From positions 32,554,274-32,618,273 of the forward strand of contig NC_089824.1 of assembly GCF_035046505.1 (NCBI RefSeq): DNA of 64,000 nt. Reading direction: 5' to 3'. The stretch's first letter is position 1. Each line of letters starts with the position of its first letter. The stretch comes from Tiliqua scincoides. Its lineage: Eukaryota > Chordata > Lepidosauria > Squamata > Scincidae. The position numbers and the translations under genes were made by a program. Below are positions 21,804-33,484 of the stretch, piece by piece. The notes below the pieces were generated by a model. That model was not told the DNA's origin. It searched no databases and saw only the letters and a program-made list of their open reading frames with translations.

Positions 21804-22348
21804 GCAGCCCAATCCTGAGCTGCCCAGGGCACCCAGCCTCGGTGGCACTGAGAATGGCTGCTGCCAGATCCTGCGCGTCTCGGGCTACTGCAGGTGGCAC
21901 CTCAGGAGAAGAAGACTTTCATCCCCTTCTCCTGGGTAAGGGAAGTAGCCCCGCAATGGGGCTACTCACTTTACCATAAAGGCGTTCGTGTAGGGCGCCA
22001 AGCCCAAATGAATGCCTTGGATCCGGTGGAGTGGAGCTCCATGGACCCGCCTCCCTCCCTCCCCATTCCCTCCCCCAGCATGCCTCCGTCTGTCCTCTCT
22101 CTGCCCTCGCTGGCCCCCCTCCCCAGAACGCCTCCTCCCCACTGCCATCCCCACCCCCACTTACCGTGCCATGGCTCGGTGGTCCATAAGACTGCCAAGC
22201 GGCAAGGCTGGGTGCCCGCCCTGCACTAGCCCAGCACTGGGCTAACACAGGAGATAGCACAGTGGTGAGGCTCGCAAATGCACCTTACGGCACGTTTGCA
22301 ATAGTGCATGGCAGCATGAAGGCATGGCACCAAGCCCAGGATTGGTTC
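21804..22348. mobile_element. GC-rich MITE-like element, long AATCCTA type
   Basis: Inverted ends 'gcagcccaatcctgagct' and 'agcccaggattggtt'. The centre (22035-22165) is strongly C-rich with many CpG sites, which gives several overlapping chance frames on both strands. Its ends resemble those of 41881-42476. Confidence 0.6.
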
Positions 22349-24107
22349 TAAATTCCCTACTGAGGGCCCAATCCTAACTAAAGACTTCCCACAGAGTACA
22401 GCAACACCAGCGCAGGTTCTGCTGCATCTTACAATGTTTTGTTTATTTACCTTATTCTACTCCCACATGGGCCCCTATGGGTCTTCTTGGAGCTGCGCCA
22501 GCTCAGAACTATCACATCTGTGCAAAAGTACTACCAAAAGACATACAGCACCAGCATGAAAGCGCCAACGCAGCCATCTGTAGCTCAGACATCTGTAAGT
22601 CAGGGAACCCGTGTAATGGTTAATAACCCTGAATGGCCTGCTGATGAACAGGTTTGGTACCAGTTTGTGCCAGGCCCTAGGACTAGACCAGGATTTGAAA
22701 TCCTATGGAGAGCCCTCCCATGGTAACACCTCATCCCTGGTTTACCAGTAAGTGAAACTCCCTGCCTCTTTTTCTCAGTGGGTGGAAAAGGAGAAGCTTC
22801 TTCTGCTGCCAAAGATTTTGTCAATTTTGGTGATGGTGACAACTCTTCCTTCCCCACCACTTTCTCCACTGACCAGTGGAAAAGGCAAGAGGAAATGCTG
22901 AACAAATTGGGGAGTTAGTTGAGCAGGTTGAGCACTAATTAGGGGAGAGAGCACTCTTCCCTCCACTAATCAAGCAGGCTTTCCCCCAAGTGGCTCTTGT
23001 ATTATCACATAGAACACCTAGGAGAAAGTCTGGCTGTCACTCAGCAAGGACCCACATGTGGTACCAGCCTTCCTGATGGGAGGTAATTGTTACGATATGG
23101 TCTTCTGATACTTGTAGACCTCTCTTAAGTGTTGTGAAGGAGGAAGCTACTAGAGCTTGAAGAACCTAATGGGAGACTGCTGTGTTTGTGTGTGTGTAAA
23201 AAATAGTTATTGGCAATTTGAAACAGACAGAAACTGAGGCAGGGAGGGAGAACTCTTAACTGGCAGAGAGGTGAAGATGCCTTGAGGTGCAGGGTGTCTC
23301 TGCCAATTGATGTGGGACAGTACATCTGCTAACTGGTACAAATCCTCTTTTGGAGACTTGTATACATATACATTTGTATGCAAAGCAAACATTAGAAAAA
23401 TACTGTCTCTGCTGCTTTTAATTCCATTGGAAAAGAGAGCAAGTAGCCTGGGACATCTCACTACTTGGGAAAGTGGGAGCATGCAACAATATATTTTTCT
23501 CACCTGCATTTAATTTTTAGGCCCAGGGTATTTCATTTGTGATTGATGTGAGCATACACTGAACACAGTTCCACTTTGGAGAAGGGGAGAGGCTTCGTGC
23601 AGTAAAGATACTCTGTACTATCTTCTACAAAAAGTGGGAGGTTTGTTTTCTAGCACACAGAGACAAACATTTCTGTCCCGGCGGTATGAGCTGGGCACAG
23701 GAGCTTGAAGTTTAACTATCACTGCTTTAGGAAATACTAGAAGATGAACCTGAGCTGCAGTGCCAACCATCTAACATTCCCTTACCAGCTAATTGAGTTT
23801 AGGAGTTTTTCCATTAACAAGAAATAGCTGGAAGGTAATTGTCCCAAGTGGAGTTATTGTAACTTCACATGGCTTGTTCTTCCATCCAACATCCATTTCA
23901 CTGTATGCCACTAATGTGAGTGGGTTTAGCTGCTGGCTATCTGACCCATTGAAAGTTGTATGGAACAGCATTTGCAAAGGGCAGGAAACCAACAAGCAGC
24001 TGCTCTAGAGAGTTCTTCCACTGGATGGAAGTTGGAAACTGCTGAAAAATATATCACATAACCTTATCTGTAAGCAACAGCCATGTGGTGTCTTCTCCTT
24101 GATTTCC
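22349..24107. other. No gene; one possible MITE end
   Basis: At 22367 there is another 'gggcccaatcctaact' end, but no partner end can be identified. The remainder has no assignable feature. Confidence 0.4.
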
Positions 24108-24690
24108 AATGCTGATCATGTTGGCAACCTTCAGTCTTGAAAGACTATGGTATCGCACTCTGAATGGTGGTTCTGGAACAGTGTCTAGTGTGGCTGAAAA
24201 GGCCGATTCGGGAGTGACAGTCCCTTCTACACCGGGAGCAAGTGCAGTCTGTCCCTGGTCTGTCTCCCTGGCTATGGGCCTTCCTTCTTTGCCTCTTTGC
24301 CTCAGTCTGTTGGCCAAGTGTCTCTTCAAACTGGGAAAGGCCATGCTGCACAGCCTGCCTCCAAGTGGACCGCTCAGAGGCCACCTGTTTCCCACCTGTT
24401 GAGGTCTACTCCTAAGGCCTTCAGATCCCTCTTGCAGATGTCCTTGTATCACAGCTGTGGTCTACCTGTAGGGCACTTTCCTTGCACGAGTTCACCATAG
24501 AGGAGATCCTTTGGGATCCGGCCATCATCCATTCTCACAACATGACCGAGCCAACGCAGGCGTCTCTGTTTCAGCAGTGCATACAATGCTGATAGAGTTG
24601 CAGTAATGCAAATCTGATAGTTTAGTGGACACCTGCAGATGTGACTATTCACATTGTCTACAGTTGTGCCCTGCTTCTGCAACTACTCAT
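24108..24690 (-). mobile_element. LINE ORF2 C-terminus and 3' end (clade not assigned)
   Basis: On the minus strand, two frames give LINE-like protein: KQRRLRWLGHVVRMDDGRIP followed by DLLYGEL, then, after a frameshift, WRQAVQHGLSQFE and a terminal zinc-finger-like motif CSRCRRDCHSRIGLFSHTRHC. Such C-terminal finger motifs are found in several non-CR1 LINE clades; I cannot choose between them from this piece. The 3' end is 'catagtctttcaagactga' then 'aggttgccaac'. The same 3' end closes the 5S-derived SINEs and the element at 57283-58288. Confidence 0.75.
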
Positions 24691-24815
24691 GTCTCTCCCA
24701 AAGCAGGGTTCTGGTTGCTGGGGTGACAGGGAAATTAGAGAGACAAGTTCAGGGCTGGAAGGGGATCAGGAATGCACATGCTTGTAAGGCAGGCTATAAT
24801 CTAAAGTGTTCAGTG

Positions 24816-25864
24816 CAGTGATGTGCAGGGGGAGGGGGCAGAGCCTCACCAGACCCAATAAGTAAAAAGACAAAGCCCAAGGACCCATCAAGTAAAAAGA
24901 AAAAGTTCTTTGCCTTTCCACTCTGCTCCTGTCTTCTCAAGTAGAGTCAGTGAGTTAAGCAGCACACACAATAGACAGGGAAGCAGCTAGCAGCCAATTC
25001 ACTGTGATAATGGCTGGCTGGCTGGTATCAGCAAGCTCTGGGTAGTAGCAGCAGCAGGAAGAGTTGGCTCCATAATGTTAAAAAAAAGTCATAAAAAAGT
25101 AGGGAACCTGCACAGTGGACCAGCTTTCTAAAGCACCAGGAGAAGCAGCTTTTCAGTTGCCTCAGGAGGGCATGTTGCTGAGTTTTTCCGACTTCTGAGT
25201 GAAGGAAGAAGAGGTGAAGGGTTTTTAGAAAATTATTTTTTTTTGGGGGGGGGAGTGTTTTTCAGGGAAGGTACTGAGAGAGACTGAGCTTAATTGCAAA
25301 GGGTGTGGTCCACAGATGCAATCAAGTGGAGGCAATTAACACCTTGGAAATAAAAGTAGTGTCTGAAAGATGGGAAAAAGTGGGTGTACAAAGGTTGGGA
25401 GGTGGGCTGGCTGAAGTGTGGCTGCCTTGCCCAGGAATGGCTGACAGGTAAGGTATTGATGCTGCAGCAAATGAAGCTGCTGACTGGAGAAAGGAGGAAA
25501 GAGGACTTCTGCAACTTGAATAGGCAAGCTTTCCTGATGGTGGGGTCTAGCAGTGCTTTCTGCAGGGCAGGGAGAAGGCAGCCTAATTAGTCTGAGGTAC
25601 ACATAAGATCTCTAGAGAAATGTTTTGATGAATTGGAGGCTGTCCTGGAAAGAGAATGAGAAAGTGGGTGCAGTATAACCCTCTCCCCATTTGAAGTCAG
25701 TTGAGGCCACAGGGGAAGGCACTCCAGGCTAGACAGCAGGTTCCCTCAGGTGAATAGTGAAGGAAGGTCTGGAGGTCCACCAAGTGGGTACTGTGAGTAC
25801 AATAAGTGAGTAGCCCTTCCATCAACTTGGGCTACGGGCTGGGAGAGGGGGTCCCTGCACTCTG
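24816..25864. mobile_element. Possible hAT-like element, weak
   Basis: CAGTGATGTGCAGGG at the left and CCCTGCACTCTG at the right could be degenerate inverted ends about 1.05 kb apart, enclosing GC-richer DNA with 'aagtaaaaag' repeats. No target duplication matches. This may be chance. Confidence 0.25.
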
Positions 25865-26620
25865 TTGGAGCCAACAGCTAGGGCATTTTTAAGTAGTTAA
25901 GCTTTATATCTTCCATTTTTATTTTAGCTATGATTCTGTAAAATAAGATAAACTAGAGTAATAAAGAGAACTGATAAATAAAGGAAGGCAACTGCAAGTA
26001 ACCATGGAGAACTACTTTCGTTATAAAAGCAGAGTAAATTCACAATAGCCTATCACCAAAGGTTCTCAGAAAAATGCCATATTAGCTAGGTACAAAACAG
26101 TAAAAGATGGGGAAAGGCAGGATTGCCTTGGGAGGTCTGCTCCACACATGGCTGGTTCAGATGATATACACTGACCTCTCTTTGCATGGTTGTGCTGTGT
26201 GTGCTCTGTGAGCACCCATGTACTCCCTCAGTTCCCCGTATGCTGGGGCTTTTTATTTTTGTTATGATGGAGGAGCGTGTGGATCTGTGTGAATCAGGTT
26301 CAGTCACAAAAGTATTGCCCACTCTAGCCCATACAATAAATCACAGTAGTATGGTCCAGAGGTTATTAAGACACAAATGATGGAGACTCAGTCTTATCTA
26401 CTATCTTAAAAACAGTGGTTGAAGTTTAATCATTCAAGTGTAATTTATATAGTTGCATTTTATTGAAGATTACACCTGATTTTTGCAATTTACAAGAAGT
26501 GTTCTAGAGACATGCATTCTCTAGGGGATTTGAGAAACAGACCAGTCAACATCTTTTTGACTGAGCTACCAAATGAATTGATATTGCCTGCTGGTAAAGA
26601 GGGTGGATTGGTAAATGCAT
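25865..26620. other. No gene or recognisable element
   Basis: AT-rich, apparently unique DNA. Confidence 0.4.
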
Positions 26621-26792
26621 TGAGTGTATGAAGCTGCCAAGTCAGACTATTGTTCCAGGTAGCTCAATATTGTACACACTTATGGTCAATAGCGCTCCAG
26701 GGTTTCAAATGGGTCTTTCCCAGATTACCTAGAGATGCCAGAGATTGAAGCATTTGAAAGTACGTTCTCTACCACTGAGCTACAGCTCATCC
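26621..26792 (-). mobile_element. tRNA-derived SINE, second family
   Basis: On the minus strand it starts 'gatgagctgtagctcagtgg' with 'tagagaacgtac', an A-box-like tRNA head, then 'ttcaatctctggcatctc' at the B-box position. It continues 'tgggaaagacccatttgaaa' and ends 'cttggcagcttcatacac'. At about 170 bp and without an A-rich tail it differs from the 12.9 kb SINE. Confidence 0.7.
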
Positions 26793-27682
26793 AAATGACT
26801 CTAGTTTTTTTTAATCTGGGAATTTTTTGTTCCTAGAACTTAATTAGTTTCTCATTGCTATAATACAATCTAATTTTTGCATTGTTTTCTAGGTACCTTG
26901 TCTAACCATCAAATATCAACAAGCAGTAGAGTTTGTCAATGAACATACAAGCAATAGACTGCTTTGTCATTGTGTGCCAAGGACAGAGTAATATACAATA
27001 GATTGTTTTGTTGTTGTTATATCAATGAACTTAAAAGCAATAGATTATACAGGCAATAGATTTTTAAAGTTTTGCAATAAATATGCTTTTAAAAATATGA
27101 AACTTGTTTTGAAGTTTTCAAATGAAGACAAGGTCAATATATGCAAAGAAATATTCTTGTTGTAGGACAGATATTAGGGCTTTTATCGTTGAAAATTATA
27201 TCAAACAACTTTTAAAGATTGCCTTTGAGACTTGGAATCTTGTGGAACAGAAAAGTTAATGGTTTAAATATTGTTTATATTCAGTTTTTTGACAAAACAT
27301 CAGTCACAGAGCAGCTTACATGGCAAATAGTCTTTGCATTCTAGATAGTGGCCTAGAACTCCATGATGTGGGCTGTATTGTAGTATGTGACTTGGTTTTG
27401 CATCCACTCTTGCATCCAAGAGAATCTCCCTTCCCTTGTTTCTATGTAGAATAAATTGCATGTCACAACACAAACTATTTTTGAATTCCCCTTGGGACCC
27501 CTTCAAAATGTGGGAGCCACTGCAGCATGGTGTCTTCTTGCATTGCTCAGGAAACACCGTAGTGGAGGAGTTCATGCTATACTCTTTCCTATACAAGCAT
27601 TGCACCACTTTCTGGATGGACAACACTAGTGCAGGAAGAAATTGCATCATGGACTGCTCCCAAGTAGGATCCAGACCCTAGC
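26793..27682. other. No gene or recognisable element
   Basis: AT-rich DNA. Two mutually antisense short frames around 27300-27680 show no domain. Confidence 0.4.
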
Positions 27683-28044
27683 CAGTGGTCTTCAACCTTT
27701 TTGTAAACATGATCTCCCCAATCAAGTATGAGAGTGGGGACCCACTGCCAATCCTGCCCCCCTTCTGAGACCTGATCTACCCCTTTGCTGCCTATCCCCA
27801 CTCTCCCTGTTTCCGCCACCTTTTGTTATCTTCACAAAAACCCTGTGAAGTAGAACTGGAGCAGGGCAAGACAATGAGATGAGGCTGTGCAGGATTACAT
27901 CAGGAATTCAGTTTTGATAAGATAGTAGCATTATTGGATTGGATCCAAGCCCTTGTTTGTGCAGGCTTTTAAAGATTGCTGCAAACCCTCAGATAAGGCT
28001 TTGTGACCCCATTGGAGTCATGACTCACAGGTTGAAGAACACTG
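27683..28044. mobile_element. hAT-like non-autonomous element
   Basis: Inverted ends CAGTGGTCTTCAACCTTT and AGGTTGAAGAACACTG, 362 bp apart. The inner parts 'tgatctccccaat' and 'tgaccccattgga' are also loosely complementary. No clear 8-bp target duplication. Confidence 0.7.
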
Positions 28045-28310
28045 CCTTTGGAAATGGAGCTTATTGGGATGGGGCAGAGTCTAGTGCTGCTTGGTCAGGG
28101 CAAACGACAGTAATAGGCAGTTCTTCTGATATTACATTTGCAGTGCAGAAAAAAGGACACTGCAGTAACTCTCATCTTACAAAAGAAGCATCATGTATTC
28201 CATTTCAAAACTGACTTGCCATGTGACATGGTGGGGCTGCTGTTTGAGAAAATTAAATTTGAAGTCTCTTTTGCACACATTTGGTGCTCAGTTCTTCAAC
28301 TCTCAAGATG
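28045..28310. other. Spacer without recognisable element
   Basis: Short unique stretch between a hAT element and the 5S-derived SINE. Confidence 0.4.
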
Positions 28311-28461
28311 GCAGCAACTGTTACCCTGCGCATGCCTGATCTTATCTGATCTCAGAAGCTAAGCAGGATCAGGCCTGGTTAGTACTTGGATGGGAGACCG
28401 CCTGGGAATACTGGGTGCTGTAAGCTTATATCATAGTCTTTCGAGACTGAAGGTTGCCAAC
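28311..28461 (+). mobile_element. 5S-rRNA-derived SINE (SINE3-like)
   Basis: The first 115 or so bases follow 5S rRNA: 'gatctcagaagctaagcagg' (A box), 'ttggatgggagaccgcctgg' (intermediate element), and 'gaatactgggtgctgtaag' (C box), so an internal pol III promoter type 1 is recognisable. A short tail 'catagtctttcgagactg' then 'aaggttgccaac' replaces the normal terminator and equals the 3' end of the LINE at 24108. CAAGATG occurs on both sides (28304-28310, 28462-28468), a target duplication. Mutations in the 5' part and the tail rule out a working 5S gene. Confidence 0.9.
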
Positions 28462-28468
28462 CAAGATG

Positions 28469-30376
28469 ATGTAACTTTTTAGTTTTTGGAGTAACACTCC
28501 TGATACTATACTTATATCTGTGATAACAGTTCTTACCGGTAGTATCTAAAAATATTTGAATTATTAAGCAATTGACTTATTGTAACAGAAGTTGCACTTT
28601 TTTCCTCCTTTGGATGCTGAAAAGTTAGGTGCAACTTGGAAGTTCACATTCTCATTGAATCACATATTGGTTCCATAAAATACCTATGTTGATACTTATT
28701 AACTTTTCATACTGAAATGTCAGCATACATTACAAATGTGTCTTTCATATTGTAAGATTCTTGAGAACACTATTCCTATTGAAAAATGGATCTGAGACAT
28801 CATGCTGATAGAACGTTCTTAGCATTCTGCTGGCTCTTTTGAGAAAAAACTTTCTGAACTTACAATTTGAAATGACTTTAGAATTTTTGTCATACCACAA
28901 TAGAATGTGGCTAATTTTTTTTTGAAAGAAAATAGAAAAGATTTGTAGTGATGTAACATGAGAAAACTTGGAAAGTCTGAAACTTTTTCCTTTTTGATGT
29001 TCTTTAAATGCCCTGCTTCATTTCTCATACCTAGGTAGATATTCAACATACGGTAAATGCGATTTTGGCTTTAGGCCCTGACTATAGAATGTAACCCTCA
29101 GCTAAGATGCAGACTAACTATACATAAATATCCTAAATAAAGAAAAATATATTTTTCCAAAGTAATTTTCCAGGAGTTATGGCTGGGTGAATTTAATGTT
29201 TCAACAGGAGTTTGTACGCTGTGCTGTGACATGATACATTTATGCCAAATGACTCCAAACTTGTTAGTTTTTATTTTTCCTCTAGTGACTGCTTGATCTT
29301 TTTGTTTATATATGTTTCAGCATCTGCTAAAATGAAAGGTTTTTGAAGCTGTTAATTTTAAACCTGAGAAAATTCAATAATAGCTACATGCATTTATCCT
29401 AATTCATTTGTAGACCCTTTTAGTTATGCACCGCACACCACATTTGTGACAACTAAGCCTCTTAGCCAAAATTAATGATTGCACAGGAGTGAAATTGCAC
29501 AAAATAAAGTTTGAATTCAATGTATTTGCAATAATTAAATTTGAGTCTGGTACTTGTAAATGGACTCATAAATATGAAATACATGCTGGTTGGTTGGTCA
29601 AATTTTGAAAACAAATATCTAGAGTTTTCCAATATCAAATCTCTCACTATGAAATAAGAGTGAGCCCAAATTCATGCCAAAACTCAGAAGGTGGAAGAAG
29701 TTCAAATAACAATCCTTGGACCATGAAAGTGGAAATCTTCTTTCTTTGCTGCCTTGCCTGAAGTTGTCCAAGTTTGCATGCTGGAAAGAGGTGATAAAAT
29801 ATCACTACAGCTCCTGACCACTGTCCTTCTGATACATTAATGGTCCAGAATGGTTAGTTATTGTCTTAGGGCCAAATTACTTATTGCATTTAACGCATGA
29901 CATGGCCTGGTGCCTTTTTATGCCATCCTGAGAACTGATCTGGTTCGAGCTGAGTTGCCAGGCCTCTGTTCAAAATGGTTCTGAGTGGACTAGACCTGCT
30001 TTTTTTGGGGGGGGGGGGGAAGGAGTGAAGCAGAGCAGAATCATGGAGGAGTTTGGAACTTTCAAACAGTGCACCTGCCCTATTATCACTCTCAATCATA
30101 CTCTTTATGCACTGATTATAATACTGTATAAGCAGAAAAGAAACGCTTCCATTGGTTTTCAATTAATGCTGTAACATTTTAATCAACAAATAAAATGAGA
30201 GGCTTATAAAGTTGAGAGAGGGAAAAGGATGTTGTCAGGGAAGGGATGTCGGTTAGAAATAAAGAGATCAGATGAGGGGAGGAGGGCAGGGACAAAGAAC
30301 ATTCACAGGGGGAAGTAGGCTGAGAGTAAAGAAAAGAGGGGCCCATAGTGTGAAAGTATGGATAAAAGTGACTGCT
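28469..30376. other. AT-rich DNA with no recognisable element
   Basis: About 1.9 kb, strongly AT-rich, with a G run at 30006-30019. No assignable feature. Confidence 0.45.
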
Positions 30377-30465
30377 AGCACAATCCTATACATGGCTACT
30401 CAGAAGTAAGTCCCATTTATTCAGTGAAACTTATTTCCAGGTAAGGACTGAAGCTTAGGACTGTA
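30377..30465. mobile_element. About 90-bp MITE, TACTCAGAAGTAA family
   Basis: Left end 'agcacaatcctatacatgg', interior 'ctactcagaagtaagtccca', right end 'ttaggactgtaaact' (diverged). Same family as 9025 and 58939. Confidence 0.65.
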
Positions 30466-30621
30466 AACTTATGCACCCTTTCTTGGGTGTAAGCTCTACC
30501 AGACAAAATGGGACTAACAATCAGGATTCTGCTGTAAAGTTAAATATACTAATTGAGTATACATGATTTTACTATTGTCTTGTTCCTTGCAGTTTTTGGA
30601 ATCAATGGAGAAATACAATTC

Positions 30622-31049
30622 TTAAGAACAGCCCCACTGGATCAGGCCACAGGCCCATCTAGTCCAGCTTTCCGTATCTCACAGCGGCCCACCAAATGCC
30701 CCAGGAAGCACATCAGATAACAAGAGACCTCATTCTGGTGCCCTCCCTTGCATCTGGCATTCTGACATAGCCCATTTCTAAAATCAGGAGGTTGTACATA
30801 CACATCATGGCTTGTAACCCATAATGGATTTTTCCTCCAGAAACTTGTCCAATCCCCTTTTAAAGGCATCCAGGCCAGACGCCATCACCACATCCTGCAG
30901 CAAGGAGTTCCACAGGCCAACCACATGCTGAGTAAAGAAATATTTTCTTTTGTCTGTTCTAACTCTCCCAACACTCAATTTTAGTGGATGTCCCCTGGTT
31001 CTGGTGTTATGTGAGAGTGTAAAGAGAAAGTGGATCTCTCTATCCACTG
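30622..31049 (-). mobile_element. CR1 3' end fragment
   Basis: On the minus strand this encodes the last 80 residues of CR1 ORF2 in an open frame (LFTLSHNTRTRGHPLKLSVG ... DKFLEEKSIMGYKP), then the 3' UTR to a short TTCTTAAG end. It is 5'-truncated, with only modest divergence from the 8.4 kb copy. Confidence 0.92.
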
Positions 31050-32072
31050 TTAATATTGAAGAATTATGCTCTAGAACAATTTCAGTGTAACAATGGATTT
31101 AATCAGTATTTCAGTGTGACAGCTTAGAATTATCTCATTAACTTTGTTATTGGAGCACTTATAACCTTAGCAAAATGTAACTATTTGAATGCCATATACA
31201 GTCATTTGAAGCTAAGCATGAAAGAAGATGGATTTTGCTTTTGCTCTAAACATTCTCTCCTTGTAAATGCCAATGATTGTTAAATAACTTCCTTATGAAG
31301 TTGATAGTTTCATTTTTATTTGTACAGACTACAGATGCATCTATTTCACTTTAGTGTGTGGCTCAAATAGAAAATTAGAATACCGTCAGAAGGCATTTCA
31401 CCCCCATGCAGATCCTTATTTCTAAATAAAATAGTTTATTCCAAAAACCAGTGGTGGGATTATTATTTTTCCATTGATAAACCTTCTTCACAACACTCGT
31501 ACAAGTACCTGCCTAGTTCCACTAGAATATAGAAGCTCAGCAACACAAGGAGTCATGATACAGCTTATCAAAATATGAGATAACATAACGTTCAGAATGA
31601 CAAGCTCTACATATGCTGTTGAAAGTAAATACATTTCCGCAGCATGCTTAAGTGCAGTTGCTGGATACTGGTAGAGAATATTATTTGGCTGATAAATAGC
31701 TATGGGGAGATGGGACTTCTGTTGAGCTTTCAATATTCTCTGCTCCTGTTTATGTTCAAAATTCCCAGCTTAAATGAAAGGTAGAAGAGAGCTAGAAATT
31801 CAAATGGCACTTTCTCCATTAAGGTTGGCTGATGTCTGTTGGAAAAAAGATACAATGCCATCTATAGGATGCCTCAGGATAGCACATTTTCCATAGGACT
31901 AAGAGGTTGTATGTTCCAGTTCTTCACTTTGTCCTTCTTTGACCCACTGGAATTTCTGGCTGACCCTCCTCCTTCTTCCTCTCCCCTGTGGTGAGATGGA
32001 TATGCTAACATACCCGAATGGCATCAGCCATACTGAGGACCCTACACATGCAAAGGGGATAGCTTTTAGCTC
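31050..32072. other. No gene or recognisable element
   Basis: AT-rich, apparently unique DNA up to the LTR-like fossil. Confidence 0.4.
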
Positions 32073-33051
32073 TGTTACCCCCACACCCACAGTAAAGACA
32101 CCAGACTTCGACTTGGATGAAAATGGGCCACTTTATTGAACTTTAACTGCAGCAGGGCAATAACACTGCAATCAATCGTGCGGGGCCATATGGGGGAAAC
32201 GGTCCTAGCTGTCTGCCTCCCCCTGCATATTCATTGGGCGTACTACCTGACTCAAGGCCCCAGCCGTCAGATGCCAGCTTAGGTCTGTCACCGCCACCCC
32301 CCAAAGGGGGGCAAGGCAGCTGGACTTCAGGCTAGTCGGCCGAGCCGCACCATCCTGTCAGTCCAGGCAAGGGGTTCGCCTGCCTGCCTCCTGGAGCCGG
32401 TCAGGCATCATAGGAGCAGTTCAGACTTACCCCTCACCCTGCTGCCTTGGATAAACACCGAGCCAAGTACCTGCCTACCCAGCCCCGCACGTACCCTGCC
32501 CACACTGGGAGTGACCAACCCAGACTAACCTAATAACCGCACGACCCTTTGCCAGTCTGAGGTAGGCGAAAAAAAAACAGCCATCCAAGGTTCAATCAGG
32601 ATGACTGCAAAAAATTCCTGCCCGGCCCCCGAAGGCGACCAGCTAATCCCAGACTGGTTAACAGGGCGGGCGGGCGGGCGGGATTGCCAGCCGGGAGCAA
32701 ACAGAGCTCCAGCCAGAGCGCGCGCTCCTTGCTGGAGCTCAAGTCTCGCCTCCCCAGCTGCTTCGCCCAATCGCGGCTCAAGCCTCAGCCCTGGAGCACG
32801 AGGCAGGGAGGGGGCAATCGGCTGCTAGCACCTGATTGGCGCCAACAGCTGTTACCCCCACACCCGCAATAAAGACACCAGACTTCGGCTTGGATGAAAA
32901 TGGGCCACTTTATTGAACTTTAACTGCAGAAGGGCAATAACACTGAACATCAATCGTGCCCCTTCCCCTCAGCGTTCAGGGGAGAGGCGGCTTACATGGT
33001 GCATTGCGAAGCATGCCGTACTTAAGTGCTCTAACTCCACCTCTGTTAACA
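32073..33051 (-). mobile_element. LTR-like element fossil
   Basis: A direct repeat of about 110 bp (32073-32181 and 32850-32959, only a few differences) encloses about 670 bp of GC- and CpG-rich DNA. On the minus strand the right copy can be extended to a 202-bp unit (32850-33051) that begins TGTTAAC and ends GTAACA and carries an AATAAA signal, as an LTR would. The left unit is incomplete. Just inside the right unit is TTGGCGCCAATCAGG, weakly like a primer-binding site. No coding parts are seen. The element is broken; I cannot name the family, and moderate divergence between the repeats suggests middle age. A tandem duplication is the alternative. Confidence 0.5.
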
Positions 33052-33142
33052 GTCCAATCCTATGTATATCTATGCACAAGTAAGTCCCATTGTGTTCGAT
33101 GGGGCTTACTCCCAGGAAAGTGTATTTAGGATTGCAACCTAT
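33052..33142. mobile_element. About 90-bp MITE, TACTCAGAAGTAA family
   Basis: Left 'gtccaatcctatgtatatc', right 'atttaggattgcaacct', with interior 'aagtaagtcccattgtgttc' and 'atggggcttactcccag'. It directly abuts the LTR-like fossil on one side and the next MITE on the other. Confidence 0.75.
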
Positions 33143-33319
33143 GGGCCCAATCCTATCCAACTTTCCAGTGCCAGCAATGCAGTCCCAAAGAAAGGGAACA
33201 AACATTCCCTCACCTAGAAGAGGCCTCTGTGATTGCCCCACCACCACCACCACTGGATGCAGTGCATGTCCCATTGGCATGGCTACAACAGCTCTGGAAA
33301 GTTGGATAGAATTGGGCCC
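33143..33319. mobile_element. Short MITE, AATCCTATCCAACTTTC family
   Basis: Inverted ends 'gggcccaatcctatccaact' and 'agttggatagaattgggccc'. Interior 'ctagaagaggcctctgtg' and a (ccaccaccac) tract. This is the best-preserved member of this family in the window. Confidence 0.85.
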
Positions 33320-33321
33320 TC

Positions 33322-33484
33322 AGTATAGGATTGCATCCTATACTCCAAGTCCTGGCAGTCAGTCCTGCTGAACTCAATGGGGCTCCCTTTTGAGTATACC
33401 ATATAGATGTTCTTATGTAGACTTACTTAGGACTCCGTCTCATTGAACACAGTGGGACTTCTGAATTTACACAGGATTGTGCTG
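33322..33484. mobile_element. Diverged AATCCTA-type MITE remnant(s)
   Basis: 'ataggattgcatcctatac', then 'gaactcaatggggctccc', 'tagacttacttaggact' and 'cacaggattgtgctgc' are pieces of the 90-bp MITE type. At least one diverged copy, perhaps two overlapping, follows directly after the MITE at 33143. Confidence 0.5.

Noticed and set aside
21894-22260. Overlapping 110-residue frames on both strands
   Set aside because: They lie in the C-rich centre of a MITE-like element and are Pro/Gly-rich composition effects.
28311-28461. Functional 5S rRNA gene
   Set aside because: The 5' third is diverged, a LINE-like tail replaces the terminator, and a target duplication flanks it. It is a SINE.
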